DNA of 64,000 nt from Marine Group III euryarchaeote CG-Bathy1 (GTDB lineage Archaea; Thermoplasmatota; Poseidoniia; MGIII; CG-Epi1): the NCBI GenBank assembly GCA_001875425.1, contig MIYU01000017.1, positions 1 through 64,000 on the forward strand, read 5' to 3'. Shown one piece after another: positions 49,126 to 57,711 of the stretch (its first letter is position 1; each line of letters begins with the position of its first letter). The notes under the pieces were generated by a model. That model made no database searches. It was not told the DNA's origin and saw only the letters and a list, made by a program, of their open reading frames with translations. A program made the translations under genes and the position numbers.

Positions 49126-49493
49126 TTTTGAACACCCACCCAACCGATTAGTTCCAATTTATACCTTCCTCGTGGTCTAGCAACTGGAAATTTTGCATCT
49201 TTTAATCTTTTGATTAATTCAGCATCATTAGTGACTATGACTGCACCATTGTTTGCTGCATTGAATAATAAATCATCAGCACTACCTTCTCCGAGATTAT
49301 GAATTGGAAAAGTTTTAAACAAAGAAAGAGCTGCTTTTGCTTCGGGAATTGTCAATAATTTTAATTCTCTTAAAACGCAATCAGCAATTTCTATTTGTGA
49401 TTGAGGTAATAGTTGTGATAATTCTTCAACGATATCAGGACCTCCGTTAAAAGGCCAAAGAAGGATATTGGTATCTGGAAGGATTAATGTCAT
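49122..49493 (-). CDS. PIN domain ribonuclease, Fcf1/Utp24-like archaeal type
   Basis: 123 residues from the ATG at 49493, which overlaps the aIF2-gamma stop as ATGA. The frame extends upstream to 49526 but without support. Acidic active-site residues are visible in LILPDTNILL (D), ADCVLRELKLL (E), GSADDLLF (D) and VTNDAELIKRL (D), the four-acid PIN set. A stand-alone PIN gene next to aIF2-gamma is a recurrent archaeal arrangement. Related proteins process pre-rRNA, so it is more likely a housekeeping nuclease than a toxin; no antitoxin gene is adjacent. Confidence 0.85.
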   Translation of the reverse strand: MTLILPDTNILLWPFNGGPDIVEELSQLLPQSQIEIADCVLRELKLLTIPEAKAALSLFKTFPIHNLGEGSADDLLFNAANNGAVIVTNDAELIKRLKDAKFPVARPRGRYKLELIGWVGVQK

Positions 49494-50710
49494 TCTTCCA
49501 GAATGCCGTAGCCTATCAAATGCCACCGGCTTTCGACACGACGACTAATTGCTATGCGTTGTCCTATTGGAGCGCAAACGGTGAGTTTTAGATTTACAGT
49601 GACTGTATTTTTATCTACTTTAGTTGGAATTCCGACAGTGGTGCTTGAACCGACGGAAAGCATCAATGGTTCATTTACTTTTAATTCATCAACATCTTGA
49701 ATACTTTTAGCGCCAACGACCCGATCCAAAAGAGTAACATTCATGCTGAATTTGTCCCAAACAGGTGGTAAAGAACCTAAAGAACCCACTACACCCCCTG
49801 TTAGTGAATCTGCTTTAGTAACGGAAGGATCTAGTGTCGTTCCGATAGCTACTAAACCTCCTGATTCTAATTCTTCTCTCTTGCCCCCTCCGTGTAAACT
49901 TTCTACTTTTGTTACAATATTTTCCCAAGTATCTTTTATTTTCCTTCCTGGTGCTATTTCTATTTCATCACCTATTTTTACATTTCCTTTGGAGATACTA
50001 CCGCCTATAACGCCCCCTTGAAGTTTAGAAGGCTTAGTGCCCGGTTTGTTAATATCAAAAGAACGAGCTATATTCATACTAAATTGTTGATTATCATCTT
50101 TATTTGATTTATCAAAATGAGTTAAAATAAACTCAATAAGAATATCGATATTTCTATTATGGTGTGCAGAAACAGGAATTATAGGTGCGTCTGCGAGGCT
50201 TGATTTTGATAAGAAATCTTTTATTTCTTTGTAAGATTCATTTGCTCTTTCTTGTGAACAGATATCTATTTTATTTTGAACGACTAAAACATCAGTTAGA
50301 CCCATTATTTCTAATGCAGATAAATGCTCACGGGTTTGGGGTTGAGGGCATTTTTCATTTGCTGCTATTATTAGAATAGCATAATCCATAATTGCTGCAC
50401 CGCTCAACATAACGGCCATTAATGTTTCGTGGCCTGGAGCATCTACAAAGCTAACAGACCCCACATATTCTTTGCTAAAATCAGTATACGCTTCATTATC
50501 TGGTTCGGAAGTGTAAAATGAATCTCCTTTATTTGGAGTGACTTTGTAAAAATTTGCGTCAGCATAACCGAGTTTGATACTGATGCCTCGTTTCATTTCC
50601 TCACTGTGTTGATCAGTCCATTTTCCAGTGAGTGCTTGCGTTAATGTCGTTTTACCATGATCTACATGCCCGACCATACCTATGTTCATCATCGGTTGTG
50701 AAACCGTCAT
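49490..50710 (-). CDS. eif2g: Translation initiation factor 2 subunit gamma
   Basis: A 406-residue GTPase. The P-loop GHVDHGKT lies near residues 14-21, switch I RGISIKLGYAD is next, DAPGHE is G3, and QNKIDI is G4. Domains II and III follow. It carries initiator Met-tRNA to the small subunit with aIF2 alpha and beta. It lies 10 nt after S6e and is translationally coupled to the PIN gene. Confidence 0.96.
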   Translation of the reverse strand: MTVSQPMMNIGMVGHVDHGKTTLTQALTGKWTDQHSEEMKRGISIKLGYADANFYKVTPNKGDSFYTSEPDNEAYTDFSKEYVGSVSFVDAPGHETLMAVMLSGAAIMDYAILIIAANEKCPQPQTREHLSALEIMGLTDVLVVQNKIDICSQERANESYKEIKDFLSKSSLADAPIIPVSAHHNRNIDILIEFILTHFDKSNKDDNQQFSMNIARSFDINKPGTKPSKLQGGVIGGSISKGNVKIGDEIEIAPGRKIKDTWENIVTKVESLHGGGKREELESGGLVAIGTTLDPSVTKADSLTGGVVGSLGSLPPVWDKFSMNVTLLDRVVGAKSIQDVDELKVNEPLMLSVGSSTTVGIPTKVDKNTVTVNLKLTVCAPIGQRIAISRRVESRWHLIGYGILEE

Positions 50711-50720
50711 AAAAACTAAC

Positions 50721-51128
50721 TTACTCCTCTTCTGAATCTTTTTCTTCTTTTGGATTAAATGAATCCTCTATAGATTTAGGACCATGTTCTGTAATTTTAA
50801 AATTGATTTGAGAAGTATCTGCACTTATTTGTCGACCTCTTACTAATTTTCTCTTTCGTTGACCTTTAACTGCTGGTATAAAACCTGTTGAATCGCTAAG
50901 AAGTAAACGCCTTCTATTTGAGCCATTAATATCACCCCTCATAGGAACGCCAGAACCATCACTACCACCAGTCACTACTAATTTGTAACCCGGCAAATCG
51001 AGAAAAATACCATCGATTTCATCATTTATACTTTTGCCGATAATAGCATCAGCGTTTGAACCGGAAACAGTTCCCTTGTATGCTTTTCTTGAATTTGGGT
51101 CCGAAATACTTGTTTTGAATTCTGCCAT
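50721..51128 (-). CDS. rps6e: Small ribosomal subunit protein S6e (eS6)
   Basis: A 135-residue protein. The N-terminal MAEFKTSISDPNSRKAYKGT, the GGSDGSGVPMRGDI core and the basic KGQRKRKLVRGRQIS segment are diagnostic of eS6. A short acidic tail (KEEKDSEEE) is added at the C-terminus. It leads the S6e-aIF2gamma-PIN-DHS-AceE unit. A TTAAATATAT box lies about 39 nt upstream of the ATG. Confidence 0.95.
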   Translation of the reverse strand: MAEFKTSISDPNSRKAYKGTVSGSNADAIIGKSINDEIDGIFLDLPGYKLVVTGGSDGSGVPMRGDINGSNRRRLLLSDSTGFIPAVKGQRKRKLVRGRQISADTSQINFKITEHGPKSIEDSFNPKEEKDSEEE

Positions 51129-51162
51129 ATTATACCTAGAATATAGTGAGGTTCATATACTC

Positions 51163-51172
51163 ATATATTTAA
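51163..51172 (-). promoter_or_regulatory. TATA box for the S6e-aIF2gamma operon
   Basis: The minus strand reads TTAAATATAT, about 39 nt before the S6e ATG. It shares a 91-nt divergent spacer with the DUF373 promoter (CATATATAG at 51192-51200, 24 nt before the ATG at 51220). Confidence 0.5.
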
Positions 51173-51191
51173 AAAGTGCGTCAGTAGGGTT

Positions 51192-51200
51192 CATATATAG
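51192..51200 (+). promoter_or_regulatory. TATA box for the DUF373 gene
   Basis: CATATATAG is centred about 24 nt before the DUF373 ATG at 51220. There is no Shine-Dalgarno, so a leaderless mRNA is likely. Confidence 0.5.
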
Positions 51201-51219
51201 TTAAGTAAATGGATGTGAC

Positions 51220-52401
51220 ATGAAAACCTTAGTAATTGCGTTGGATAGAGATGATGACGTGGGACGTAAAACTGGGTTAAAAAGTCCAATTATAGGTCGA
51301 GAAAATAATATTGAGGCTGCAGTTAAACTTGGATTAGCAGATCCGGAAGACAGTGATACTAATGCCATATTCGAAGCAATAAAAACGTACGATAGGATGT
51401 TATCTGATAAAATGGAGGTAGAAGTTGTTACCATTTGTGGAGATACGCGAGTAGGAACTAGATCCGATATAAAAATCGCAAATACGTTGGACAAAGTAAT
51501 AGAACTCACGGGTGCTACAAGAGCTATTTTGGTAACGGACGGTGCAGAAGATAATGAAGTTATACCAATAATCAGATCTCGTTTGAAAATAGATTCTACG
51601 AGAGTTGTAGTAGTTAAACAAGCCAAGCAGATAGAAGATGCAGTATACTTAGTATTGAATAAAATACAGGATCCAAAAATCCAAAGAAAGGTCGTACTTC
51701 CAATCGGATTAGCGATGTTTGTTTGGGGTGCGTTGCATTTAGTTGGTAAAGCAGATATTGCAGAGGGGACTGCTTTAGTTATTTTAGGAGGATATTTATT
51801 AATTAAAGTAGCCGGTTGGGAACAGGCAGTTAGAACGCTATACAATGATGCTTTGACGGGTGGAAGAGCAAGATTCTCACTGTATACGTATTTGACAGGT
51901 ATAGTTTTAATAATTTATGGAATAACGAAAGGATATCGTGGAGTTTACAATAGTATGAAAACATACTATGGAGAAGAACCTGGGTTAAAATATCAAGATA
52001 TGAGTATAGAACAAATGATAGAACATGGATTGATTTTTATATCATCTGGAAATGGATTGTGGGAATCATTCCTATTCCCATTTATTTTTGCAATATTGAT
52101 GGTAGAAACTGGTAGAACTATTGACAAATTTTTATCTACAGGTGAATTTAATATTAATTTTATTCGTTTTGCATTTACCATATTTAGTCTTGGATTAATG
52201 GCAGCCGGTGCAATACAGATTGTTAAAGAGATGCTGGGATTCAGAAATGATGATCCTACCTTTTGGGGAGCAGAGGGTGAAGTGAAGGGAATTTTATACA
52301 TACTATTAGGAGTTGTGTTTTCATTTGTTGGTTTAATTTTACATGATTATTTGAGAGAGAAATTTGAATATTTAGAAGAAAATGAACAAGAGACTGAATA
52401 G
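51220..52401 (+). CDS. DUF373 family membrane protein
   Basis: A 393-residue protein. A soluble N-terminal domain of about 150 residues (MKTLVIALDRDDDVGRKTGL, then VVTICGDTRVGTRSDIKIA) is followed by six to seven membrane helices. This is the archaeal DUF373 layout. The family is widespread in archaea and its function is unknown. The Asp-rich RDDDVG loop suggests metal or nucleotide binding (inference). The Trm56-HD gene follows after 9 nt. Confidence 0.9.
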   Translation: MKTLVIALDRDDDVGRKTGLKSPIIGRENNIEAAVKLGLADPEDSDTNAIFEAIKTYDRMLSDKMEVEVVTICGDTRVGTRSDIKIANTLDKVIELTGATRAILVTDGAEDNEVIPIIRSRLKIDSTRVVVVKQAKQIEDAVYLVLNKIQDPKIQRKVVLPIGLAMFVWGALHLVGKADIAEGTALVILGGYLLIKVAGWEQAVRTLYNDALTGGRARFSLYTYLTGIVLIIYGITKGYRGVYNSMKTYYGEEPGLKYQDMSIEQMIEHGLIFISSGNGLWESFLFPFIFAILMVETGRTIDKFLSTGEFNINFIRFAFTIFSLGLMAAGAIQIVKEMLGFRNDDPTFWGAEGEVKGILYILLGVVFSFVGLILHDYLREKFEYLEENEQETE

Positions 52402-52410
52402 AATATAATA

Positions 52411-53430
52411 ATGTCAAAAATTCATGTTTTAAGGATAGGGCACAGACCGAAAAGAGATAAGCGAATCACCACGCACGTATGTTTGACTGCGAGAGCTTTT
52501 GGAGCAGATGGATTGACTTTGAGTCCTCCAGATAGTCGAATAACTGAAACTATAGAAAAGGTAACTGAAAAATTTGGTGGGAGTTTTGAATTTGAAGATA
52601 CTAGGCAGCCTAAACAGTTTATAGATAATTGGGAGGGGAAAGTTGTACATTTGACTATGTTCGGTATGCCGTTTGTAGAGACTTTTCCATTAATTAAAAA
52701 AATAAAGGAGCCGATATTGGTTGTTGTGGGTGCTGAAAAAGTGCCTGCGTGGACTTTTGAAAAAGCAGATTACAATCTATCTGTAGGAAATCAGCCACAC
52801 TCAGAAGTAGCTGCTCTTGCTGTTTTTCTACAAAATATGAATGAAAATTGGGAAGGGGGAACAAAAGATGGAAAGGTGGCAGTAGTTCCATCATTATACT
52901 ATAGGCATTTAGCGAAAACGCCGACTGAAAGTCAAGCATTGACTTTGCATGCTAAAGCAAAAACACAGAAAAAAATAGTGGAACATTGTAAAGCGGTTGC
53001 AAAATTATCGCGTAAGGTTGCAATAAAAATGGGAGCCAATTCAGATATTGCATACATAGGTGGACTTTTACACGATATAGGAAAGGCAAAAACGAAAGGG
53101 ATTGAACATGCACATGTTGGTGGTTCGATAGCTCGTGAAGAAAGTATACATCCTGGAATAGTGCACATAATAGAATCTCATGTAGGTGCAGGAATAACGA
53201 AAAGTGAAGCAAAGAGGCTGGGTTTTCCTGAAGGAGTGTATATGCCAAAAACAAAAGAAGCGAAAATAGTAGCTGCTTGTGATAATTTATTTAACGGTAC
53301 AAAAAGACAGACAATATCTAAAAGAAATGAGTGGCTTCAAACTAAAAAGTTGACAGATGCAGCATCCAGAATTAAGAGATTACACAAATATATAAGTAAA
53401 GAAATTGGTAAAGATTTGGATCAATTTTAA
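52411..53430 (+). CDS. tRNA C56 2'-O-methyltransferase (Trm56) fused to an HD domain
   Basis: A 339-residue two-domain protein. Residues 1 to about 170 match archaeal Trm56, a SPOUT enzyme: VLRIGHRPKRDKRITTHVCL, VHLTMFGMP, and the knot segment LVVVGAEKVPAWTF / YNLSVGNQPHSEVAAL. Residues about 180-339 form an HDIG-type HD domain with H192, H221-D222 (LLHDIGKAK) and H234/H236. Trm56 methylates C56 in the T-loop. The HD part could be a phosphohydrolase or nuclease; its substrate is unknown. Stand-alone Trm56 is usually about 180 residues. Confidence 0.88.
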   Translation: MSKIHVLRIGHRPKRDKRITTHVCLTARAFGADGLTLSPPDSRITETIEKVTEKFGGSFEFEDTRQPKQFIDNWEGKVVHLTMFGMPFVETFPLIKKIKEPILVVVGAEKVPAWTFEKADYNLSVGNQPHSEVAALAVFLQNMNENWEGGTKDGKVAVVPSLYYRHLAKTPTESQALTLHAKAKTQKKIVEHCKAVAKLSRKVAIKMGANSDIAYIGGLLHDIGKAKTKGIEHAHVGGSIAREESIHPGIVHIIESHVGAGITKSEAKRLGFPEGVYMPKTKEAKIVAACDNLFNGTKRQTISKRNEWLQTKKLTDAASRIKRLHKYISKEIGKDLDQF

Positions 53431-53443
53431 ATTGAAATAAATA

Positions 53444-53832
53444 TTAAAGTTCCCACGGATAGACGACCCAATCGTCTTTTTTTTCCCAAATATACCAAGT
53501 GGGTTTAACGATACTTTGACGATGCCAATGTAAAGTAGCAAAATGAATATAACCTAAAGTTTTAGCATGATTCAGTGTTTTACCTGTATCAGAAATATCA
53601 TCGACAACCAAACAATTTTCCATCAGAGGCATTTTGTCATCTACAACACTCAAATTTTCAATATTTAATAAATGAGATAAACGAGCTGCAACGGGAAAAC
53701 CTCCTCTAGGATACGTAATAATTGATTTGAAAATTAGGCCCGAATCTGATATCTTATTAGCTAAATCTTGGCAACCGTTTTCAAAGGTCTGCCAATCTAA
53801 GATATCTTTTTTCTGATCGTTGATAATATCAC
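53444..53832 (-). pseudogene. Phosphoribosyltransferase, frame interrupted at an A6 run (disrupted gene, programmed slippage or base error)
   Basis: The C-terminal frame (53444-53653 and open up to about 53843) encodes a type I PRTase. TYPRGGFPVAARLSHLLNI is followed by the PRPP loop LVVDDISDTGKTL and a WHRQS segment. That frame has no ATG, GTG or TTG until an internal TTG at 53653, after half the domain. The expected start is the GTG at 53832, overlapping the Alba stop (GTGA) behind GGAG. From there the frame stops after 11 codons. Adding one A to the minus-strand A6 run (plus-strand T6 at 53807-53812) joins the two halves into a 129-residue protein starting MILSTIRKKDILDWQ. A nucleobase PRTase is likely. 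Confidence 0.8.
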
Positions 53833-54356
53833 TCCGAATTAACTACAGATTTGGAATCAGAAGAATTTTCCTTTTCGGGGGTTTCTTCTTGTTGTAATTC
53901 TGGCTCTACTTGTTTAATCATTTCTATATTGATAAATGAAACGCGACGTTTTTTATTATCGAAAGTGACTTCTTCTGTACCGATTTCGACATTTTTAACT
54001 TCAGATTTTACTTCTGAAGAAAATCTATTTCTAATCTGTTCTGCAACATCCACTGCGACATTTATTGCCCTTCCTCTTGATTTTAAAATTACACTATCTA
54101 TATTATCTCTTGAAAGAAAGGAGAGTATATCTGGAAAATATATGAAAGAATCTTCATTACCAATATAGACTATTCCTGTTCTTCCTTCAATTTGTTTATT
54201 GATTCGAACATGCCTCTTAGGTCTTCGTTTATTGAATTTCTTTTTTGTTTGAGTCTTTTTTGATTGGCTTCTACCCTGTGGTTTTGAATTCCTTTTAGAG
54301 TTTTTATTTTTATTTTTAGGAGGCTGTTTCTTGGAATCGGATTTTTTCTCAGCCAT
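53829..54356 (-). CDS. Alba-family nucleic-acid-binding protein with basic and acidic tails
   Basis: A 175-residue protein. A Lys/Arg/Asn/Gln-rich disordered N-terminus covers residues 1 to about 55. The Alba core covers about 58-150 (VYIGNEDSFIYFPDILSFL, SRGRAINVAVDVAEQIRNRF, NVEIGTEEV). A Glu/Ser-rich acidic tail covers about 150-175. Ordinary Alba is about 90 residues. The core should bind DNA or RNA as a dimer. The tails resemble eukaryotic Alba/Rpp20-25 extensions or histone-like tails (comparison only). It precedes the PRTase by a GTGA overlap. Confidence 0.82.
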   Translation of the reverse strand: MAEKKSDSKKQPPKNKNKNSKRNSKPQGRSQSKKTQTKKKFNKRRPKRHVRINKQIEGRTGIVYIGNEDSFIYFPDILSFLSRDNIDSVILKSRGRAINVAVDVAEQIRNRFSSEVKSEVKNVEIGTEEVTFDNKKRRVSFINIEMIKQVEPELQQEETPEKENSSDSKSVVNSE

Positions 54357-54397
54357 GAGTCTTCATCATTGTGATTATTAGCTTATATTTATCGATT

Positions 54398-55834
54398 TCA
54401 GTCGAAGGTTTCGTGAACCCATTTGATTTCTATACGAGAATTGAAAAGAAGACTTAGAATGAGAAGGATTAAACATAGAAAACTTACAGCTATGAGTATT
54501 ATTGATGGGCTATGATGTAATGAAAGGCTTAGAATGGTCATCAAAACCATAGGTGGTACTGAAACGAAAAAGAATTTAATAAAAACAATTGCATCAAATA
54601 AAGCTGAATTAGTCCTCAGACCTGTTGTCCATGCCGTATAATTTACTATGTACAGCCCTACAACTATCATGACTAAAATGCCGAGAGGCAATAACCTTAG
54701 TTCGCCACTAAGGGCTGCGATAATAGAAATAAAGATTAGAGGAATCCACCAAGTAGTCCAAACAAAGAGAAGTAATCTAGCCCTTATTACATCAGGAACT
54801 GTGACTGGCAGAGTACTGTAGAAACCGGGATTATCCATTGAGTTTAGCCAAGAATATATCATAGTTCCGAAAAAACCAACCATTGTACCGTAGAATAATG
54901 TATTAAATTCTAATTCAATAGTAATGCCTTCATCTAAAAACCAATTTACAAGTGTTAAAACAGATAGAGGAACTACAAAAGAGAAGAACATTTTGACGCC
55001 CGTTTTACTTCTCATCAAATCTATTCTTTCTTTGGCTGCAATAGCCGGTATTACTAATCTTGAATGTTTATTGTAGCTTTCTAGAATCTGTAAAAATCTA
55101 TTTTGAAACCCCTGAATTTTTGGCTCCGTTGGTTCGTAAAAATTGCCTATTAAAAGACTCGAAATGGTGGACAAAATTAAAGGCAAAGATATAGCCAGCA
55201 AAAGATAAATGATACCGGCACCTCCGTACCAATCTTGAGCTGGAGAGTTTATGTTTTCAGATAAAGAGAAAGCTAAAATGATAAAACCAGAACAGCCTGC
55301 AATAACAGCTGCTTTGATTGTTATACGATAGAGACTTGATAAAAGAAAAGAGAGTGAGAGGCCTAGGGTAAAAGATAAAAATATAGAAAAGAGAAAATGA
55401 AGTAGAGAAACTGGATTGTGATCTGTGAATACGGAGCCTAAAAGCATCCCCAAACCGAGAGGTATGAAAGTCAAGAAAGAATAGAACACAATTTCTTTTG
55501 CGAAATAGATACTAAGGGCTTTACGATGGCTTAGAGGTTGAGTGTTTGATAACCCAATTATAAGTGCGTAACTTCCTATAATTCTTTCGAGAAAATCATT
55601 ACCGAAAAAGGCTAAACTGCCAGCAAAAAGACCATAAAATAATAGACCAATATGAATGCCTCGAAGCATTTCATTACTGTCTGTATCTCCAATTAAACTA
55701 TCAGAAGTGAGTAAACCCAAAAAACCGGCTAATGCAATTAAAACTGGAAATGCGTAGAAACCCTTTCTATTGGTAAAACTAGTGTTTAGTCTTACTTCTT
55801 CTCTAATCATTAAATTGAGAATTTTATAAATCAT
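54398..55834 (-). CDS. ABC-2 type transporter permease
   Basis: A 478-residue membrane protein with about 12 predicted helices in two halves, separated by a cytoplasmic stretch containing NRFLQILESYNKHSRL and AIAAKERIDLMRSKTGVK. The layout fits a large ABC-2 permease. It overlaps the ATPase gene stop as ATGA, so the pair forms an exporter or a lipid/gliding-type ABC complex. The substrate cannot be inferred. Confidence 0.82.
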   Translation of the reverse strand: MIYKILNLMIREEVRLNTSFTNRKGFYAFPVLIALAGFLGLLTSDSLIGDTDSNEMLRGIHIGLLFYGLFAGSLAFFGNDFLERIIGSYALIIGLSNTQPLSHRKALSIYFAKEIVFYSFLTFIPLGLGMLLGSVFTDHNPVSLLHFLFSIFLSFTLGLSLSFLLSSLYRITIKAAVIAGCSGFIILAFSLSENINSPAQDWYGGAGIIYLLLAISLPLILSTISSLLIGNFYEPTEPKIQGFQNRFLQILESYNKHSRLVIPAIAAKERIDLMRSKTGVKMFFSFVVPLSVLTLVNWFLDEGITIELEFNTLFYGTMVGFFGTMIYSWLNSMDNPGFYSTLPVTVPDVIRARLLLFVWTTWWIPLIFISIIAALSGELRLLPLGILVMIVVGLYIVNYTAWTTGLRTNSALFDAIVFIKFFFVSVPPMVLMTILSLSLHHSPSIILIAVSFLCLILLILSLLFNSRIEIKWVHETFD

Positions 55835-56532
55835 GTAACGATTTCGTGAAACAAGTCTTCAAGAGACAAGTTCTGTTTTTTCAACTCTTCAAGCTCTATA
55901 TTGGCTTGCATGGTTCCGTTGTGAATTATAGCAGCGCGATTACAGAGTCTCTCTGCATTTTCTAATAAGTGAGTATTTAGAAAAACGGTACCACCCTCCT
56001 TGACATATGTTTTGAGATATTCTCTAACTTCGGATTGAACAATAGGATCTAAATTTATGAATGGTTCATCTAAAAACAATATTTCAGGTTTAGCAATGAA
56101 AGCTGCAGCTAACATTACCTTTTGGCGTTGACCTCTGGATAGATTTTTACAGATTCTACCTTCCATAGGACCTAAATCAAAGAAAGATAGCCAATGTTCT
56201 ACTTCACTATTCTTGATACTTCTTATTTCAGAAACCATTTCTAAAACTTCCCTAGGTGTTAGAAAACTTGGAGGAGATTCCTGCTCAGGAACTATACCTG
56301 CTAAATTACGAACTTCGATTGGTTCGTTGTCTGGATTAAAACCTAAAACGGTCGCTTCGCCAGAAGTAGAATTTATTTGACCGGTGAGTACTTTCAAGAG
56401 AGTAGTCTTACCGGCACCATTGGGACCTAACAGACCGTAAAAATCACCCTTGTCTACTGTGAATGTAACATCAGATAACGCTTTGACGTCTTCATAAAAT
56501 TTTGATAGATTGGTAACTGAAATGACTGTCAT
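55831..56532 (-). CDS. ABC transporter ATP-binding protein
   Basis: A 233-residue ATPase. Walker A is GPNGAGKTT near residues 36-44, the ABC signature is LSRGQRQKVMLAAAF, Walker B is EILFLDEPFINLDP, and the switch histidine is in LNTHLLENAERL. It energises the adjacent ABC-2 permease. About 58 nt separate its start from the divergent tRNA-Leu gene. Confidence 0.93.
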   Translation of the reverse strand: MTVISVTNLSKFYEDVKALSDVTFTVDKGDFYGLLGPNGAGKTTLLKVLTGQINSTSGEATVLGFNPDNEPIEVRNLAGIVPEQESPPSFLTPREVLEMVSEIRSIKNSEVEHWLSFFDLGPMEGRICKNLSRGQRQKVMLAAAFIAKPEILFLDEPFINLDPIVQSEVREYLKTYVKEGGTVFLNTHLLENAERLCNRAAIIHNGTMQANIELEELKKQNLSLEDLFHEIVT

Positions 56533-56557
56533 GTCTTAGAAATGAAATATAACCTAA

Positions 56558-56566
56558 TTAATATAG
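56558..56566 (+). promoter_or_regulatory. TATA box for tRNA-Leu
   Basis: TTAATATAG lies about 29 nt before the first base of the tRNA, as expected for an archaeal tRNA promoter. Confidence 0.45.
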
Positions 56567-56590
56567 AGACTGTTACATAATTCAGATTGA

Positions 56591-56677
56591 GCGGGGGTCG
56601 CATAGCCTGGCCAATTGCGCTGGGTTTAGGACCCAGTCCTTAGTGGTTCGCCGGTTCAAATCCGGCCCCCCGCACCA
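56591..56677 (+). tRNA. tRNA-Leu (TAG), with encoded CCA
   Basis: A class II tRNA with a long variable arm. The acceptor is GCGGGGG/CCCCCGC. The anticodon stem CTGGG/CCCAG closes the loop TTTAGGA (anticodon TAG, reading CUA). The variable arm is TCCTTAGTGGTTC-like, and the T-arm is GCCGG/CCGGC with loop TTCAAAT. The discriminator is A74-type (A at 56674), followed by CCA in the DNA. No intron is seen. Confidence 0.95.
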
Positions 56678-56701
56678 CTTATTTTTGCATAGATTTAGAA
56701 A

Positions 56702-56777
56702 TGGTGGGCCTGCCCAGATTTGAACTGGAGTCTGTACTCCCCCAGAGTACAAGGATGCCAAACTACCCCACAGGCCC
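56702..56777 (-). tRNA. tRNA-Pro (GGG), with encoded CCA
   Basis: A minus-strand cloverleaf. The acceptor is GGGCCTG/CAGGCCC. The anticodon stem GTACT/AGTAC closes the loop CTGGGGG (anticodon GGG). The T-arm is TCCAG/CTGGG with loop TTCAAAT. The discriminator is A and the CCA is encoded. It lies 24 nt from tRNA-Leu, tail to tail. Confidence 0.94.
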
Positions 56778-56871
56778 TCTCAACTACAATGGAGAGATAA
56801 CTAAAGGCCTACTGTAAAATATATATTCTATAGGGCGAACCTTTAAGAATAATAATTAGGAATTGGAAAAC

Positions 56872-57711
56872 ATGGACGCACAGACTTTAATTTTTCTGAT
56901 GTCAGGAATAATGTTTATCGCAGCCTTCGGGTTTGGATACTTGCCTCTCAAATTAGATTTATCATCGAAACGTGTAATGCAGTTTACAGCGATTGGAGCT
57001 GGCGTCCTGATTTCTTCAGCATTTCTTGTAGTAATACCAGAAGGAATGGAAATTATAGAAGGGCATGAAGAACATGAAGAAGAAGAGGAGCATGCTGAAG
57101 AAGGGGGAGAAGAAGAGGAGGAGGAAGGGCATGAAGAAGAACATGCAATCGAACCTTCTGTACTCGGTATGGCAATGTTAGTAGGATTTGTAGTGATGCT
57201 TATGTTAGAGGTATTTGGATTGCCTCATGCAGTGCATCATGATGAAGATAAAGATCTATTAGGGATATCTGCAACGATTGGACTGATAATTCACGCTGCT
57301 GCAGATGGTCTTGCAATAGGAGCTTCGGTATCCAGTAGTACTGAAACTGGTTTAATCGTATTCGTTGCAATTATGTTACATAAGGGTCCTGCTGCATTCG
57401 GTCTGGCATCATTCTTAGAACATATCAAACTCGAAAAACAGAAATCACAGTTATACTTGCTCATATTCGCCTTATCTTCACCGATAATGGCTATTGTAAC
57501 ATTCTTTGCCCTTAAAGATACTACATTGGCTACTGATGAAAATATAGGATTAGCATTGATGTTTTCAGCAGGTACATTCATCTATGTTGCAACAGTAGAT
57601 GTTCTACCTCAAGTTCATAGTCATGAACACGAAAAAGATACTACAGTTTGGTATGTTGTTTTAGGAATGGTATTAGTCTATGTAACGACATTACTCAGTC
57701 ATCAACATTAA
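56872..57711 (+). CDS. ZIP family metal transporter (SLC39A9-like)
   Basis: About 279 residues from the ATG at 56872; an in-frame TTG at 56863 is less likely. It has about eight helices. The two metal-site helices read IIHAAADGLAIGAS and MLHKGPAAFGL. A cytosolic or external loop (about residues 58-95) is extremely rich in His and Glu (GHEEHEEEEEHAEE and GHEEEHAIE), a typical ZIP metal-sensing loop. It should import Zn, Fe or Mn. The 3' end overlaps the convergent HAD gene by 21 nt. Confidence 0.9.
   Translation: MDAQTLIFLMSGIMFIAAFGFGYLPLKLDLSSKRVMQFTAIGAGVLISSAFLVVIPEGMEIIEGHEEHEEEEEHAEEGGEEEEEEGHEEEHAIEPSVLGMAMLVGFVVMLMLEVFGLPHAVHHDEDKDLLGISATIGLIIHAAADGLAIGASVSSSTETGLIVFVAIMLHKGPAAFGLASFLEHIKLEKQKSQLYLLIFALSSPIMAIVTFFALKDTTLATDENIGLALMFSAGTFIYVATVDVLPQVHSHEHEKDTTVWYVVLGMVLVYVTTLLSHQH

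Noticed and set aside
49122-49493. PIN protein as a VapC toxin
   Set aside because: No antitoxin neighbour is present, and the location after aIF2-gamma matches the housekeeping archaeal PIN protein.
57058-57150. GAAGAAGAG-rich stretch as a repeat element
   Set aside because: It encodes the His/Glu-rich loop of the ZIP transporter; such loops are normal in the family.
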